Position numbers and translations under genes: made by a program. The notes below the pieces were generated by a model, which saw only the letters and a program-made list of their open reading frames with translations, made no database searches and was not told the origin of the DNA. Shown here piece after piece: positions 8,769 through 19,653 of a DNA stretch of 64,000 nucleotides. The DNA comes from Halobacillus mangrovi (lineage in GTDB: Bacteria > Bacillota > Bacilli > Bacillales > Halobacillaceae). Numbering within the stretch: the first letter of the stretch is position 1; every line of letters begins with the position of its first letter. The stretch spans positions 2,666,001 to 2,730,000 of the forward strand of contig NZ_CP020772.1 of assembly GCF_002097535.1 (NCBI RefSeq). The letters run 5' to 3'.

Positions 8769-9478
8769 TACGAATGGTACAAAAAAACAGTTAAGTTTTC
8801 GTATTCATCAATCGTAGCTAATAAGATATCACTTAGTTTAACGTCCTTATAGTTGGCGAAGAGTTTATTTAGAAGCCATGCTTCATCTTTTCCAATTTCG
8901 TGCAATTTTACATAATCAATTTTTCTTTCTTTAATGGTGGTTTGAGGAAGTTGAAATGGCTTCAGTGGCGTTCCAAAAGTCGAAGGAGTAATCGGCTGGT
9001 ACTCACTTTTTAAAAAGATTGAAATTTGTCCCCCTGGCTCCCATAACGCAAGCGCTACTTTCTCGATATCTTCCGTGTTTTTCTTCCGCAACTCTGACAT
9101 AAGGACATCAACTGAAATTCTTGCTTTATTCATATTTTTCGAAAGGATCTTCCCGTTCTCTACTAAAGGGTATGGCGTAGGTATAAAAAGTTTTCTTATT
9201 CTGCTAGACCTCAAACTCAGTAAAATACCTAGTAAATATAAGACCAATATCACACACATTGTAATCATAGATCCTTTTAGCCCCAGTCCTTCATCGGAAA
9301 GAGGGTGTGCCATAATATTACCAATCAGCAGGATTATGACCATGTCCAAAATCCCGAACTGTGAAATTGAACGCTGCCCCATAATTTTAGCCAGGATAAG
9401 AAAAAAGAGAAATCCAATTACGGCTCTTAACGCCCACTCTATAGAGTTCAGCGATTCTTGAGAATTGAAAAATTCCAT
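8768..9478 (-). CDS. DUF421 (YetF/YcaP-like) membrane protein
   Basis: This 236-aa protein has three N-terminal membrane helices (ALRAVIGFLFFLILAKIMG, MVIILLIGNIMA, MITMCVILVLYLLGILLSL). A cytoplasmic DUF421 domain follows, with PYPLVENGKI and ISVDVLMSELRKKNTEDIEKV, the typical family core. Paralogues are common in spore-forming bacilli; the role is unknown. AAGGAG precedes the ATG by 10 bases. It appears monocistronic. Confidence 0.88.
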   Translation of the reverse strand: MEFFNSQESLNSIEWALRAVIGFLFFLILAKIMGQRSISQFGILDMVIILLIGNIMAHPLSDEGLGLKGSMITMCVILVLYLLGILLSLRSSRIRKLFIPTPYPLVENGKILSKNMNKARISVDVLMSELRKKNTEDIEKVALALWEPGGQISIFLKSEYQPITPSTFGTPLKPFQLPQTTIKERKIDYVKLHEIGKDEAWLLNKLFANYKDVKLSDILLATIDEYENLTVFLYHS

Positions 9479-9604
9479 TTATGTAGTCTCCTTAAAAAAG
9501 GTTACTGGTATAGTTTGCACCATTATCAAAGAGATTATAAAAAGAGAAACGCCTCGAGTCTTACAATCCGACTCTCCCCATTAAGTTTTAGAGTGTTGAA
9601 AGCC

Positions 9605-9949
9605 TTACTTCTGCTGAATGAGTCCTATCCCGTTACCTGCCGGGTCTACCAAATACGCGAGAAAAAACTCATCAAAATCCATTGGCTCTCTTACCACCAT
9701 CGCCCCGTGTTTTTTTGCTTTTTCAATAGTTTCTTCGATCGATTCCACTTCAATCTGAATCCTTGTACCGTGTGGATAATCTTGCGGCCCCTTACTGATC
9801 CCGCCGCTTAAACTATGCTCTTTACGGAATGAAACAGTTCTGTATCCCCACCTTGGTTCAGAAATTTCCCACCCAAACACTGAGGAATAAAACGCTGCTG
9901 CTTTTTCTGGTTCCTGACTATTGATTTCAAACCCAACTACTCTTCCCAT
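9605..9949 (-). CDS. VOC-family (glyoxalase-like) protein
   Basis: This 114-aa single VOC domain has the paired beta-alpha-beta modules VVGFEINSQEPEKAAAFY...VFGWEI and IQIEVESIEETIEKAKKHGA, ending in LVDPAGNGIGL. ATG 9949 is preferred over an upstream ATG because GGGGAGG lies 6 bases before it. Members are metalloenzymes or binding proteins; no substrate can be read from the sequence. It stands alone. Confidence 0.85.
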   Translation of the reverse strand: MGRVVGFEINSQEPEKAAAFYSSVFGWEISEPRWGYRTVSFRKEHSLSGGISKGPQDYPHGTRIQIEVESIEETIEKAKKHGAMVVREPMDFDEFFLAYLVDPAGNGIGLIQQK

Positions 9950-10119
9950 TCTAAACCTCCCCATATTTTTTGCTAATGATCGACACTTTATATTCATTCG
10001 CTTCTAACTTACTCATTCCTTTTATTATGCTCAAATTGTTTTTAGAATTTTGCCCCCTCATTATCGTATAGAAAACAGAATTCATAAGAATATATGGAAT
10101 TATTTTTAAAATCAAGGTG

Positions 10120-10165
10120 TTGTTATCGAACAATTACGTGATATAATACCGATAACATTCGGATA
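10120..10165 (+). promoter_or_regulatory. xpt promoter with PurBox pair
   Basis: A -10 TATAAT (10142-10147) and a weak -35 TTGTTA (10120-10125) are spaced 16 bases apart. Inverted CGAA cores at 10127-10130 (TTATCGAACAAT) and 10158-10161 (TTCG in ACATTCGGAT) are 27 bases apart, the geometry of PurR PurBox pairs in Bacillus. PurR repression at initiation is inferred. Confidence 0.7.
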
Positions 10166-10170
10166 TAGTT

Positions 10171-10237
10171 TTCATATAATAGCAGGAATATGGCCTGCAA
10201 GTCTCTACCGGCTTACCGTAAATGAGCCGACTATGAA
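10171..10237 (+). promoter_or_regulatory. guanine-class purine riboswitch aptamer
   Basis: The conserved purine aptamer core is present in order: CATATAATAGCAGG, AATATGG, GTCTCTACC, GGCT-ACCGTAAAT-AGCC and GACTATG. P1 is TTCATA/TATGAA. The C in GACTATG (position 74 in the xpt numbering) marks guanine/hypoxanthine rather than adenine specificity. It sits upstream of a terminator and xpt-pbuX, as in B. subtilis. Confidence 0.95.
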
Positions 10238-10303
10238 AAGCAGTTTGATGATGAAACCCCCTGTGTATAGGTGGTCTTTTGTCATTTCTTTTGTGTTTTC
10301 CAA

Positions 10304-10363
10304 GCGCGAAAAGACTTGCTTCCCTCTTAGTCGGGTAGAAGCAAAGCTTTCGCGCATTTTTTT
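10304..10363 (+). terminator. riboswitch-controlled terminator
   Basis: GCGCGAAA...CTTGCTTC pairs with GAAGCAAAG...TTTCGCGC and is followed by a T-run. It lies between the purine aptamer and the xpt start, so purine binding would favour this hairpin. Confidence 0.85.
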
Positions 10364-10374
10364 ATTTATCTTGA

Positions 10375-12266
<1,892 letters not shown>

Positions 12267-12380
12267 ACCACTATTAATTTCGGTTACGTTAGAGGGATGT
12301 TTCCATTCCTTAGTACCAGGATAGCCGCCCTTCTGGATAATTAATCTCCATTTGAATGGGTTCGTTAGGCTGATGAGAAC

Positions 12381-12574
12381 GGGTGTGGATGGGAAACGTC
12401 GAGACTCCCGCGGGAGAAGGAGCTAGGCGAGACACCGCAGGGAGCGCAGCGAGGGAGGAGGCTTGCCAGTTCCCCCGCAGGAAAGCGAGTCGTTTAACAG
12501 CCACCACCAAACCTCTACAATGTGAACGAACCTAGTTATCTTGAAGTCGAGTGTTCCAGATCACTGCTATATTC
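12381..12574 (+). repeat. solo foldback module with one composite end
   Basis: A single forward A-type module (GGATGGGAAACG...GTCGTTTAACAGCC) carries the internal GAGACTCCCGCGGGAGAAGG and GGAGGCTTGCCAG signature. Its right flank (CTTGAAGTCGAG...ACTGCTATA) is the inverse of the left outer end of the three composite copies. It therefore looks like a partial or internally deleted copy lying between pbuX and lysDH. Confidence 0.7.
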
Positions 12575-12587
12575 TTGAATAGATAAT

Positions 12588-12622
12588 AAGAGCCAGCGGG
12601 CATATTACCCTGCTGGCTCTTT
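12588..12622. terminator. terminator of the lysDH operon
   Basis: AAGAGCCAGC pairs with GCTGGCTCTT around a 14-base loop, just after the lysDH stop codon. Confidence 0.8.
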
Positions 12623-12632
12623 CTCGTATTGT

Positions 12633-13787
12633 TTACTTTCTTGTGAATGTTTCTGAGATCACTACTCCACGTTTTGCCATTTCCCCGATATAAATATCTC
12701 CTGGCACAATTTGTTCAGGAGGGCAAACTCCACGCTTGGTGATCGTTTGATGACCAATCAACTGGGCAACAACAGAGATGGTGTTAGCCGTCGCGCGGGC
12801 CATAGCGGTAACTTGATTCTCTCGGTCTTTGTATGTGATCATCTCATATTGATAGGTAGTCTCTTTACCGTCTTGCTTTCCTCCAACTTCCACACGCAGA
12901 AGAACGACATCGTCTTTATCCTTTAGATCTACAATTGGATCAATCGTTTTTAATAAAACTTCACGTGTTTTCACTTTCGTTCCATTCACTTCTACTTCAT
13001 AGTCGCTTCCGGTCAAATTAAGATCTACTAAAAGCTTCATTTTTTCTGCATGACCTGGATAGCGAATGGTCTTATACTCTAAAGTATCGATATCTGGATA
13101 GGACTTCAGTAAAGTAGAAGTTCCTCCAGATGTATGAAAAGCCTCAAGGGGGCCGAACCGTTCAAAGTAGAGCGGTTCAAGTTCTGTCAACGATGTCACT
13201 TCCTGTAGCTTTCCGTTTCTAATAATGGTTGATGGATCTGTATAGTGATCCAATAAGCCTTCCATTGAAAAGACGTGGTTGTATTCAATCGGAGGCTCTG
13301 GCTTAACCGGAATCCCTCCGACAAATAACCGGATAGAGTGTAGATGATCGAGCTTACTAGCGCCATATCCAGCTAGTATATTGATCATTCCTGGTGCTAC
13401 CCCAAGGTCAGGAATCACAGTCACCCCGGCTGCTTTAGCACCTTCATCGTGCTCTAGCACTTTGTCCGTGATATGACCAATGTGACCACCGAGATCGACG
13501 GAATGCACTCCAACTGAAATCGCTGTTTTAGCAACAATTTCATTAAATGAGTAAAATAAGGCATTGATGACAACATCAAAATTCTGAATAAACCCAGCCA
13601 ATGCCTGCGTGTCCCCCGCGTCTACCTGATAGGCTTGAATCTTAGGGGAATGCAGTGATTGACAGACCGCCTGGGCTCTTGTCAGGTCGATATCTGCTAG
13701 TCCGACCTTCTCCACTCCTCGGCTATGGACTAAATCTCGTGCCGCTTCTTTTCCCATCAATCCAGACCCTAGAACAGCTACTTTCAT
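12633..13787 (-). CDS. lysDH: L-lysine 6-dehydrogenase (saccharopine dehydrogenase-like fold)
   Basis: This 384-aa NAD-dependent enzyme is predicted to oxidise L-lysine at the epsilon amino group to 2-aminoadipate 6-semialdehyde. It has an N-terminal Rossmann fold ([16 protein letters not shown]) and the blocks [38 protein letters not shown] and [12 protein letters not shown]. These match Geobacillus stearothermophilus LysDH as I recall it, at essentially the same length. The start is ATG 13787, because a GTG three codons earlier sits against the GAGAGG site. It is the last gene of a four-gene minus-strand operon with an ALDH, a ThDP enzyme and an aminotransferase, 36 bases after the ALDH stop. 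Confidence 0.88.
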   Translation of the reverse strand: MKVAVLGSGLMGKEAARDLVHSRGVEKVGLADIDLTRAQAVCQSLHSPKIQAYQVDAGDTQALAGFIQNFDVVINALFYSFNEIVAKTAISVGVHSVDLGGHIGHITDKVLEHDEGAKAAGVTVIPDLGVAPGMINILAGYGASKLDHLHSIRLFVGGIPVKPEPPIEYNHVFSMEGLLDHYTDPSTIIRNGKLQEVTSLTELEPLYFERFGPLEAFHTSGGTSTLLKSYPDIDTLEYKTIRYPGHAEKMKLLVDLNLTGSDYEVEVNGTKVKTREVLLKTIDPIVDLKDKDDVVLLRVEVGGKQDGKETTYQYEMITYKDRENQVTAMARATANTISVVAQLIGHQTITKRGVCPPEQIVPGDIYIGEMAKRGVVISETFTRK

Positions 13788-13823
13788 CGTCTGCACTTCC
13801 TCTCCCTTGGATTACATAAGCCT

Positions 13824-15329
13824 CTACTCCACATCAATTTGGGCCCGCTGAAGTTTCCCGCTAAAATCTACGTATATGGATTTCCATTCAGTAAACACAT
13901 CCAGCGCTGCCAATCCGGAATCCCGGTGTCCGTTCCCGGTTCCTTTTGTACCTCCAAATGGCAGGTGGATTTCCGCCCCTGTCGTCCCTGCGTTTACATA
14001 AACAATTCCTGTGTCTAAATCACGCTGTGCCTGGAACACTTTATTGACGTCACGTGTAAATATCGAACTGGATAGTCCATACTCCACGCTATTATTGATT
14101 TCAATCGCTTCTTCCAAACTTTTAATAGGAATCAGAGAAACGACTGGTCCAAAGATCTCTTCCTTTGCAATCCGCATATCAGGAGATACATCCGTAAATA
14201 GGGTTGGAGCGAAGTAATGACCTTTGGCAAAAGCTCCATTCTCCATAATGTAACCGCCTGCTAAAAGCTTGGCTCCCTCATTTCTTCCAATTTGGATATA
14301 GCTTTTTATTTTATCTAGCCCGCCTTGATTAATAATGGGTCCTACTTTAATTGATTCATCTAGTCCATTACCAATAGAAAGCTTGGCCATCTCATTCAGT
14401 AAGCGCTCTTCTAGTTGATTCTTCAAACTCTCATGGACCATCACTCGGCTGCACGCTGTACAGCGCTGACCGCTTGTCCCGAACGCACTCCATAAAATCC
14501 CCTCTACGGCCAGGGTTAGATCGGCATCATCCATCACGATGACGGCATTCTTTCCACCCATTTCTAAGGAGACCTTTTTCAGTTTCTCCCCACACTTAGA
14601 TGCAATTCTGCGGCCAACGTTGTTAGACCCAGTGAATGAAATGACGCGAATATCATCTTGCTCGATCATCGCTTCCCCAACGCCCGAACCTGAACCGAAT
14701 ACAACATTGATGACCCCGTTTGGAAGTCCTGCTTCTTCAAAAATTTTCGCAAGTTCAAACGCCATGATCGGCGTTTCTGTTGCCGGTTTCCAAACGACTG
14801 CATTTCCCGCTACAATGGCAGGGAATGATTTCCACGTTGCGATCGCAATCGGGAAGTTCCATGGTGTAATGATTCCGACAACCCCAACTGGGGCCCTTAC
14901 ACTCATGGCAAATTTATCTTTCAACTCAGAAGGAGTGGTCTGTCCAAACAGTCTTCGTCCTTCCCCGGCCATATAGAAAGCCATGTCTATACCCTCTTGG
15001 ACTTCACCACGAGCTTCTTCAATCACCTTTCCGTTCTCCATCGTCAACAGTTGGGCGAGATGCTCTTTTCTATCCTTCATAATCAGTCCTACTCGGTAAA
15101 GCACTTCCGCACGCTGCGGTGCCGGCACGAGAGCCCATCTCTTTTGAGCTTTTTTCGCTGATTCTGTGGCAGATTCCACATCTTCCTTATTGGATAATGG
15201 AACTTGGACGAGCGTTTCTTTATTGGCAGGGTTTTTTACCGCCGTGAACTTTTCTGTAGAAGGCTCTACCCATTCCCCATTAATAAAATTGAGAAGTTTT
15301 TCTTGTTTCATGAGCTTTTGATTCATCAT
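13824..15329 (-). CDS. aldehyde dehydrogenase, probable 2-aminoadipate semialdehyde dehydrogenase
   Basis: This 501-aa NAD(P)-dependent ALDH has the Rossmann and coenzyme motif ITPWNFPIA, FTGSNNVGRRIA, catalytic Glu in LEMGGKNAVIV and catalytic Cys in GTSGQRCTACSR. The C-terminal TGAEIHLPFGGTKGTGNGHR is distinctive but is not the ALDH7 (AmaB) ending. Set between LysDH and the ThDP enzyme, it most plausibly oxidises 2-aminoadipate semialdehyde and possibly also glutarate semialdehyde. The family alone would allow other aldehydes. Two adjacent ATGs follow AAGGAGG; the first is used. Confidence 0.85.
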   Translation of the reverse strand: MMNQKLMKQEKLLNFINGEWVEPSTEKFTAVKNPANKETLVQVPLSNKEDVESATESAKKAQKRWALVPAPQRAEVLYRVGLIMKDRKEHLAQLLTMENGKVIEEARGEVQEGIDMAFYMAGEGRRLFGQTTPSELKDKFAMSVRAPVGVVGIITPWNFPIAIATWKSFPAIVAGNAVVWKPATETPIMAFELAKIFEEAGLPNGVINVVFGSGSGVGEAMIEQDDIRVISFTGSNNVGRRIASKCGEKLKKVSLEMGGKNAVIVMDDADLTLAVEGILWSAFGTSGQRCTACSRVMVHESLKNQLEERLLNEMAKLSIGNGLDESIKVGPIINQGGLDKIKSYIQIGRNEGAKLLAGGYIMENGAFAKGHYFAPTLFTDVSPDMRIAKEEIFGPVVSLIPIKSLEEAIEINNSVEYGLSSSIFTRDVNKVFQAQRDLDTGIVYVNAGTTGAEIHLPFGGTKGTGNGHRDSGLAALDVFTEWKSIYVDFSGKLQRAQIDVE

Positions 15330-15348
15330 CCATGTCCTCCTTGATCAC

Positions 15349-16983
15349 TTATTTGTTATAGCGCGCTCTCACCTGCTGGATCGTCGATGTCACTGAAATC
15401 TGCTCTCGATCCATTTCTACTTCAATGAGCACAGGTTTATCTAGCCCCAACGCTTCGTCAAGCGCCTGTTCAAATTCTGCCGGCCGTTTAACAAAATAAC
15501 TTTTTGTCCCTAAGCTCTCAGCGATCGTAGAAAAAGGGACATCACCTAAGTCCGTGCCGATCGTTTTATACGGATAATGCATTTCTTGGTGCATTCGAAT
15601 CGTTCCATACATCCGATTGTTGAACACGATACTAATAACGGGAATCTCATATCTGACGGCTGTTTCGAATTCCTGCATCGTCATCATGAAGCCGCCATCT
15701 CCGGATAAAGAAACGACTGTGCGATTAGGTTGAGCAAGCTTTGCTCCAAGAGCTGCAGGCATTCCGTAGCCCATCGCTCCTGAGGTTGGACCAATATATG
15801 TGTTTCGTTCATTAAACTGATAAAACGCATGAAGCCACCCAGCGAAATTGCCTGCATCATTCGTAAGGATGGCACCTTCCGGCAGACGTTTTTGCAGAAT
15901 GGAAATCAATTGTTGGTTGACGGTTCCGTTTTCAATTAGCGTATCCTTATAAACTTGTCTTCTGGTCTCCATCCACTTCTGCCATCTAGGCCAAAGTTTC
16001 ATTGTTTGAAGGGCTTGGAGCGCTTCTTTTGCATCTGCAACAATGCCCAGGCCCGGAGCATAAACTTTTCCTAACGTTTCACTATCAATATCTATATGAA
16101 TGAGCGTTTGCTCTTTAGAAATTAGGGAGTAATCTTGAGTCGTCACTTCCGAAAGCCTTGTACCAATGGCAAGAATCGTGTCTGCTTCCTTAACCGTCTT
16201 CAATAAGTCGGCACGCATGCCCAATCCTAAGTGACCGACGTAGTGAGGATGATTATTTGGAAACACATCATGCCTCCGGAATGCCGCCATAACAGGTAAA
16301 CTGTATCTTTCCACGAAACGCTGCAATGCCGATTCCCCACCTGAACTTTTCACACCGCCACCGGCAATGACTATGGGCTTTTCTGCGTCCGCAAGCAAGG
16401 CTTCAGTTTGCAAAATCTCAGGTACAGAGGGCCTTGGCTTTGGTCGGATGACTTTCGGACCGAAATTCATCTCCGCCTCTTTCTTTAAGATATCTTCAGG
16501 TAGGGCAAGCACCACCGGTCCCGGCCGCCCGGTTTGTGCAATTCGCAATGCGCGCTGCATCAGCTCTGGGACTCTTGGAGGTTCACGAATTTCGGCTACC
16601 CATTTGGCAATCGGACGAAAGAACGCTTCCAGATCAACTTCCTGGAAACCTTCCCTGCCGCTGAAACTGCTATGGACTTGTCCTAACAAAACAACTAGTG
16701 GAGTGGAATCCTGGTAAGCGGTATGAACGCCGATGGCCAGATTGGATGCCCCAACACCTCTGGTCGCCATCACAACTCCAGGCTTTCCGCTCGCCTTCGC
16801 AAACCCTTCCGCCATAAAGGAGGCCCCGCCTTCATGACGTGCTGAAATGAGTTCAATCTCTGGTTCATTGCGAATAGCATCCATAACCGGAAGATAGCTT
16901 TCTCCCGGTACACAGAACACTTTTGAAATTCCTTCTAGCCTAAGAGATTCAACAATGGCCTGAGCACTAGTAAGTAATCTCAC
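15349..16983 (-). CDS. ThDP-dependent enzyme (acetolactate synthase-like), candidate 2-oxoadipate decarboxylase
   Basis: This 544-aa protein has the three-domain 2-oxoacid decarboxylase/ALS fold: an N-terminal Pyr domain with the catalytic Glu in ARHEGGASFMAEGFAKASG, a central domain, and a PP domain with the ThDP motif GDGGFMMTMQEF...FNN. ALS-type biosynthesis is unlikely because no regulatory subunit or ilv gene is nearby. Its place in a LysDH operon downstream of an aminotransferase suggests decarboxylation of 2-oxoadipate to glutarate semialdehyde; this substrate is an inference. The GTG start overlaps the aminotransferase stop by 4 bases, preceded by GGGAGGG. Confidence 0.8.
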   Translation of the reverse strand: MRLLTSAQAIVESLRLEGISKVFCVPGESYLPVMDAIRNEPEIELISARHEGGASFMAEGFAKASGKPGVVMATRGVGASNLAIGVHTAYQDSTPLVVLLGQVHSSFSGREGFQEVDLEAFFRPIAKWVAEIREPPRVPELMQRALRIAQTGRPGPVVLALPEDILKKEAEMNFGPKVIRPKPRPSVPEILQTEALLADAEKPIVIAGGGVKSSGGESALQRFVERYSLPVMAAFRRHDVFPNNHPHYVGHLGLGMRADLLKTVKEADTILAIGTRLSEVTTQDYSLISKEQTLIHIDIDSETLGKVYAPGLGIVADAKEALQALQTMKLWPRWQKWMETRRQVYKDTLIENGTVNQQLISILQKRLPEGAILTNDAGNFAGWLHAFYQFNERNTYIGPTSGAMGYGMPAALGAKLAQPNRTVVSLSGDGGFMMTMQEFETAVRYEIPVISIVFNNRMYGTIRMHQEMHYPYKTIGTDLGDVPFSTIAESLGTKSYFVKRPAEFEQALDEALGLDKPVLIEVEMDREQISVTSTIQQVRARYNK

Positions 16984-18158
16984 TCCACAGTCCCTCCCTT
17001 CCGAATATTTTTCATACGTTCAACTGCTTCATTTAATCTTTCCGTTGGCACAGATAAGGATATCCGGATGTACCCTTCCCCTCTCTGTCCGAAGGCCGTC
17101 CCAGGTGTTACGATGACACCCGCATGATCGAGCACATATTCAGCAAAGCTTTGCGATGTATAGCCATCTGGAACTTTAGCCCATAGAAAGAACGTTCCTT
17201 TTGTTTTTTTCGCTTCCATCCCAATTTCCTGCAATGCAGGTAATACTGTTTCCATTCGTTTTTGATAAATCTCATTATTATAGCTAACCGATGAAAAATC
17301 GCTATTCAAAGCTGTCACTCCAGCTTTTTGAATCGCAAGAAACTGACTCGTATCCGTGTTGCTCTTCACGATGGATAAGGCACGAATCAAGTCCTCATTC
17401 CCAACCACATACCCGATTCTCCATCCCGTCATATTAAAACTCTTGGATAACGACCCAAATTCTACTCCAATGTCTTTAGCTCCTGGTACTTGTAAAAGAC
17501 TTGGAGATTCATAGCCTCTGAACGTGACTAAATCATAGGCCGCATCATGAGCGATACAAAGCTGGTTATTCCTCGCAAATTCCACCGTTTCTGTAAATGT
17601 CTCCAGTTCAACGGTTGCTCCGGTAGGATTGTTCGGATAGTTTAATATCAACAGCTTGGCCTGTTTTGTGTCAGCATCAGAGATTTTTTCGAAGGCAGGC
17701 ACATATCCTCTTGTCTCATCCAATGGAAAAGGAAGACTTTGGCCGTGAGCCAAGTGAACAGCCGATTGATAGACCGGATAGCCAGGATCAGGCAGCAATA
17801 CGCCATCTCCAGGATTAATCACAGCTTGAATCAGGTGGGCAATCCCTTCTTTTGAACCAATTAATGTCAACACTTCAGTATCAGGGTCCAGCTCTACCTG
17901 GTAATTTTTTTGATAAAAAGAAGCAACCGCTTCTCTGAATTCCTGACAACCTCCATAAGGGGAATATTTATGATTTCCACCGTTTTTGGCTTCTGCTATT
18001 AATCGCTCGATAATAAAAGATGGTGTCGGCAAGTCCGGTGCACCAATCCCTAAATCGATGACATCGATGCCTTGCTCTTCTAGCTTCTTCTTTTTTTGAT
18101 GAAAAATAGAAAACAGATAAGGAGGTAAGCTTTTTACACGTTCTGAACCATAGATCAT
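16980..18158 (-). CDS. PLP aminotransferase class I/II, candidate 2-aminoadipate aminotransferase
   Basis: This 392-aa fold-type I aminotransferase has the PLP lysine in SLSKSFNMTGWRIGY, NYPNNPTGA, and C-terminal arginine RISLSVP for carboxylate binding. The N-terminal IDLGIGAPDLPTP block resembles LL-diaminopimelate aminotransferase-like enzymes, but dapL would be redundant in a Bacillus. As first gene of the LysDH operon it is best read as removing the alpha-amino group of 2-aminoadipate. The pathway role is inferred from context. It is divergent from the CoA-transferase gene across a 296-base control region. Confidence 0.82.
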   Translation of the reverse strand: MIYGSERVKSLPPYLFSIFHQKKKKLEEQGIDVIDLGIGAPDLPTPSFIIERLIAEAKNGGNHKYSPYGGCQEFREAVASFYQKNYQVELDPDTEVLTLIGSKEGIAHLIQAVINPGDGVLLPDPGYPVYQSAVHLAHGQSLPFPLDETRGYVPAFEKISDADTKQAKLLILNYPNNPTGATVELETFTETVEFARNNQLCIAHDAAYDLVTFRGYESPSLLQVPGAKDIGVEFGSLSKSFNMTGWRIGYVVGNEDLIRALSIVKSNTDTSQFLAIQKAGVTALNSDFSSVSYNNEIYQKRMETVLPALQEIGMEAKKTKGTFFLWAKVPDGYTSQSFAEYVLDHAGVIVTPGTAFGQRGEGYIRISLSVPTERLNEAVERMKNIRKGGTVE

Positions 18159-18270
18159 CTTTTTGACCCCCGAATCATTGAGAGTTATTTAGGAGGCTCT
18201 ATTCAGTTTGAGAGCTTCAGCTCTTTCACATGGATTGCCTACTGTTACATCCTATTAAAAAAAAATGGGT

Positions 18271-18297
18271 TTATGATTGATCATTTCATAATCATAA
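18271..18297. promoter_or_regulatory. inverted repeat in the divergent control region
   Basis: TTATGATT and AATCATAA form an 8-bp inverted repeat separated by 11 bases, midway between the two divergent operons. It could be an operator shared by both, but no regulator gene is adjacent. Confidence 0.4.
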
Positions 18298-18385
18298 ATT
18301 CTATCCATTATCTATAAAATGTAATGTAACTCAAAACTATGAGGACAGACCCTATGCCTCTACTCCAATCAATCTAGTAGATCCC

Positions 18386-18429
18386 AAGCCAGCTGGATTC
18401 ATACGTCGTATGGGTTCTGCTGGCTTTTT
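18386..18429 (+). terminator. hairpin terminator upstream of the CoA-transferase gene (possible attenuator)
   Basis: AAGCCAGC pairs with GCTGGCTT, with an inner CATACG/CGTATG stem, and is followed by TTTTT. No plus-strand gene lies upstream, so it would stop a transcript before the GTG at 18455. That arrangement is typical of leader attenuation. Confidence 0.65.
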
Positions 18430-18454
18430 CCTATACAGAAAGGATGTGATCAAT

Positions 18455-19642
18455 GTGACAGCTGCCTTAGAAGGAATCCGGGTACTTGATTTGACTAGAG
18501 TGCTCGCAGGTCCATATTGTTCGATGATTATGGGTGACTTAGGAGCTGAAGTCATTAAAGTGGAAGCTCCAGGTGGAAGTGATGATACAAGAAAATGGGG
18601 GCCGCCTTTTCAGGAGGGGGTCAGTGCTTATTATTTATGTGCGAATCGTAATAAGAAGAGTTTGACCATCAATTTGAAAAGTGAAGATGGGAAAGACATT
18701 ATAAAAAAACTGGTAAAGCAAAGTGACGTTATCCTACACAACTTCAAAACCGGAACTATGGAACGTCTTGGACTTGGTTACGACACGTTAAGTGAGATAA
18801 ACCCTGGACTTGTGTACTGTTCCATTACCGGTTTTGGTGAGACGGGCCCATACAAACATCTTCCTGGCTATGATTTTATTATCCAGGCGATGAGCGGGCT
18901 GATGAGCATTACAGGCGATGCTGAGTCGGGCCCACAAAAATTAGGGGTTGCCATCACGGATATCTTGACCGGTTTGTATGCATGTATTGGTGTTCAGGCT
19001 GCCCTGTTAGAAAAGGGACAATCGGGGAAAGGACAGAAGATTGACCTTTCCTTATATGACTCGGCTGTAAGTTCGCTTATTAATATTGGCAGCAACTTTC
19101 TAATGACAGGACAAGTACCAGAACGATTAGGTAATCATCACGCAAATATCGTCCCTTACCAGACTTTTCGGTCCAGCGATGGCGAAATGGTCATTGCTGT
19201 AGGAAATGACCATCAATTTGCCGCGCTCTGCCAGGTCATCAACCAGACCCACTTGATATTTGATACAAGGTTCCGGACCAACCCTGAGCGGGTCGAAAAC
19301 AGAGAAGAACTGACAAAAGTATTGCAAAGCGCTTTTTCTAAGGAAAATACAGCGTTCTGGCAGGAAAAATGCCAAAAGGCCAATATTCCGTTCGGACCGA
19401 TCCAGACGTTGAAAGATGTAGAGAACGATGATCATTTAAAAGCCCGTGAAATGTTCGTCTCTGCAGACCATCCGAAAGCAGGACGCGTCAAAATGATTGG
19501 CAGTCCTTTGAAACTTTCACGCACACCGGCTCGAGTGAAGCACCATCCTCCTGAACCAGGTGAACATACAGAAGAAGTTCTGCAGGCTTTGGGGTACACC
19601 CGAACCCATATTGAAAAACTGAGAGATTCAAAAACGATTTGA
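18455..19642 (+). CDS. class III CoA-transferase, probable succinyl-CoA:glutarate CoA-transferase
   Basis: This 395-aa CaiB/BaiF-family enzyme begins ALEGIRVLDLTRVLAGPYC and has the catalytic Asp in PGYDFIIQAMSGLM. Within the family, the blocks DDTRKWGPPF, NRNKKSLTINLK and VPYQTF closely parallel human SUGCT (glutarate CoA-transferase) as I recall it. GTG 18455 follows AAAGGATGTGATC; no better start exists. The next gene, an acyl-CoA dehydrogenase, starts 11 bases after its stop. Together they would convert glutarate to glutaryl-CoA and then to crotonyl-CoA. Confidence 0.85.
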   Translation: MTAALEGIRVLDLTRVLAGPYCSMIMGDLGAEVIKVEAPGGSDDTRKWGPPFQEGVSAYYLCANRNKKSLTINLKSEDGKDIIKKLVKQSDVILHNFKTGTMERLGLGYDTLSEINPGLVYCSITGFGETGPYKHLPGYDFIIQAMSGLMSITGDAESGPQKLGVAITDILTGLYACIGVQAALLEKGQSGKGQKIDLSLYDSAVSSLINIGSNFLMTGQVPERLGNHHANIVPYQTFRSSDGEMVIAVGNDHQFAALCQVINQTHLIFDTRFRTNPERVENREELTKVLQSAFSKENTAFWQEKCQKANIPFGPIQTLKDVENDDHLKAREMFVSADHPKAGRVKMIGSPLKLSRTPARVKHHPPEPGEHTEEVLQALGYTRTHIEKLRDSKTI

Positions 19643-19653
19643 GGAGGGTTTTT

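Noticed and set aside
9951..10133. 60-codon minus-strand frame upstream of the VOC gene
   Set aside because: AT-rich, no ribosome site, overlaps the VOC ribosome site and the xpt promoter.
15349..16983. Biosynthetic acetolactate synthase (ilvB)
   Set aside because: No small subunit or branched-chain genes nearby, and the operon partners are those of lysine breakdown.
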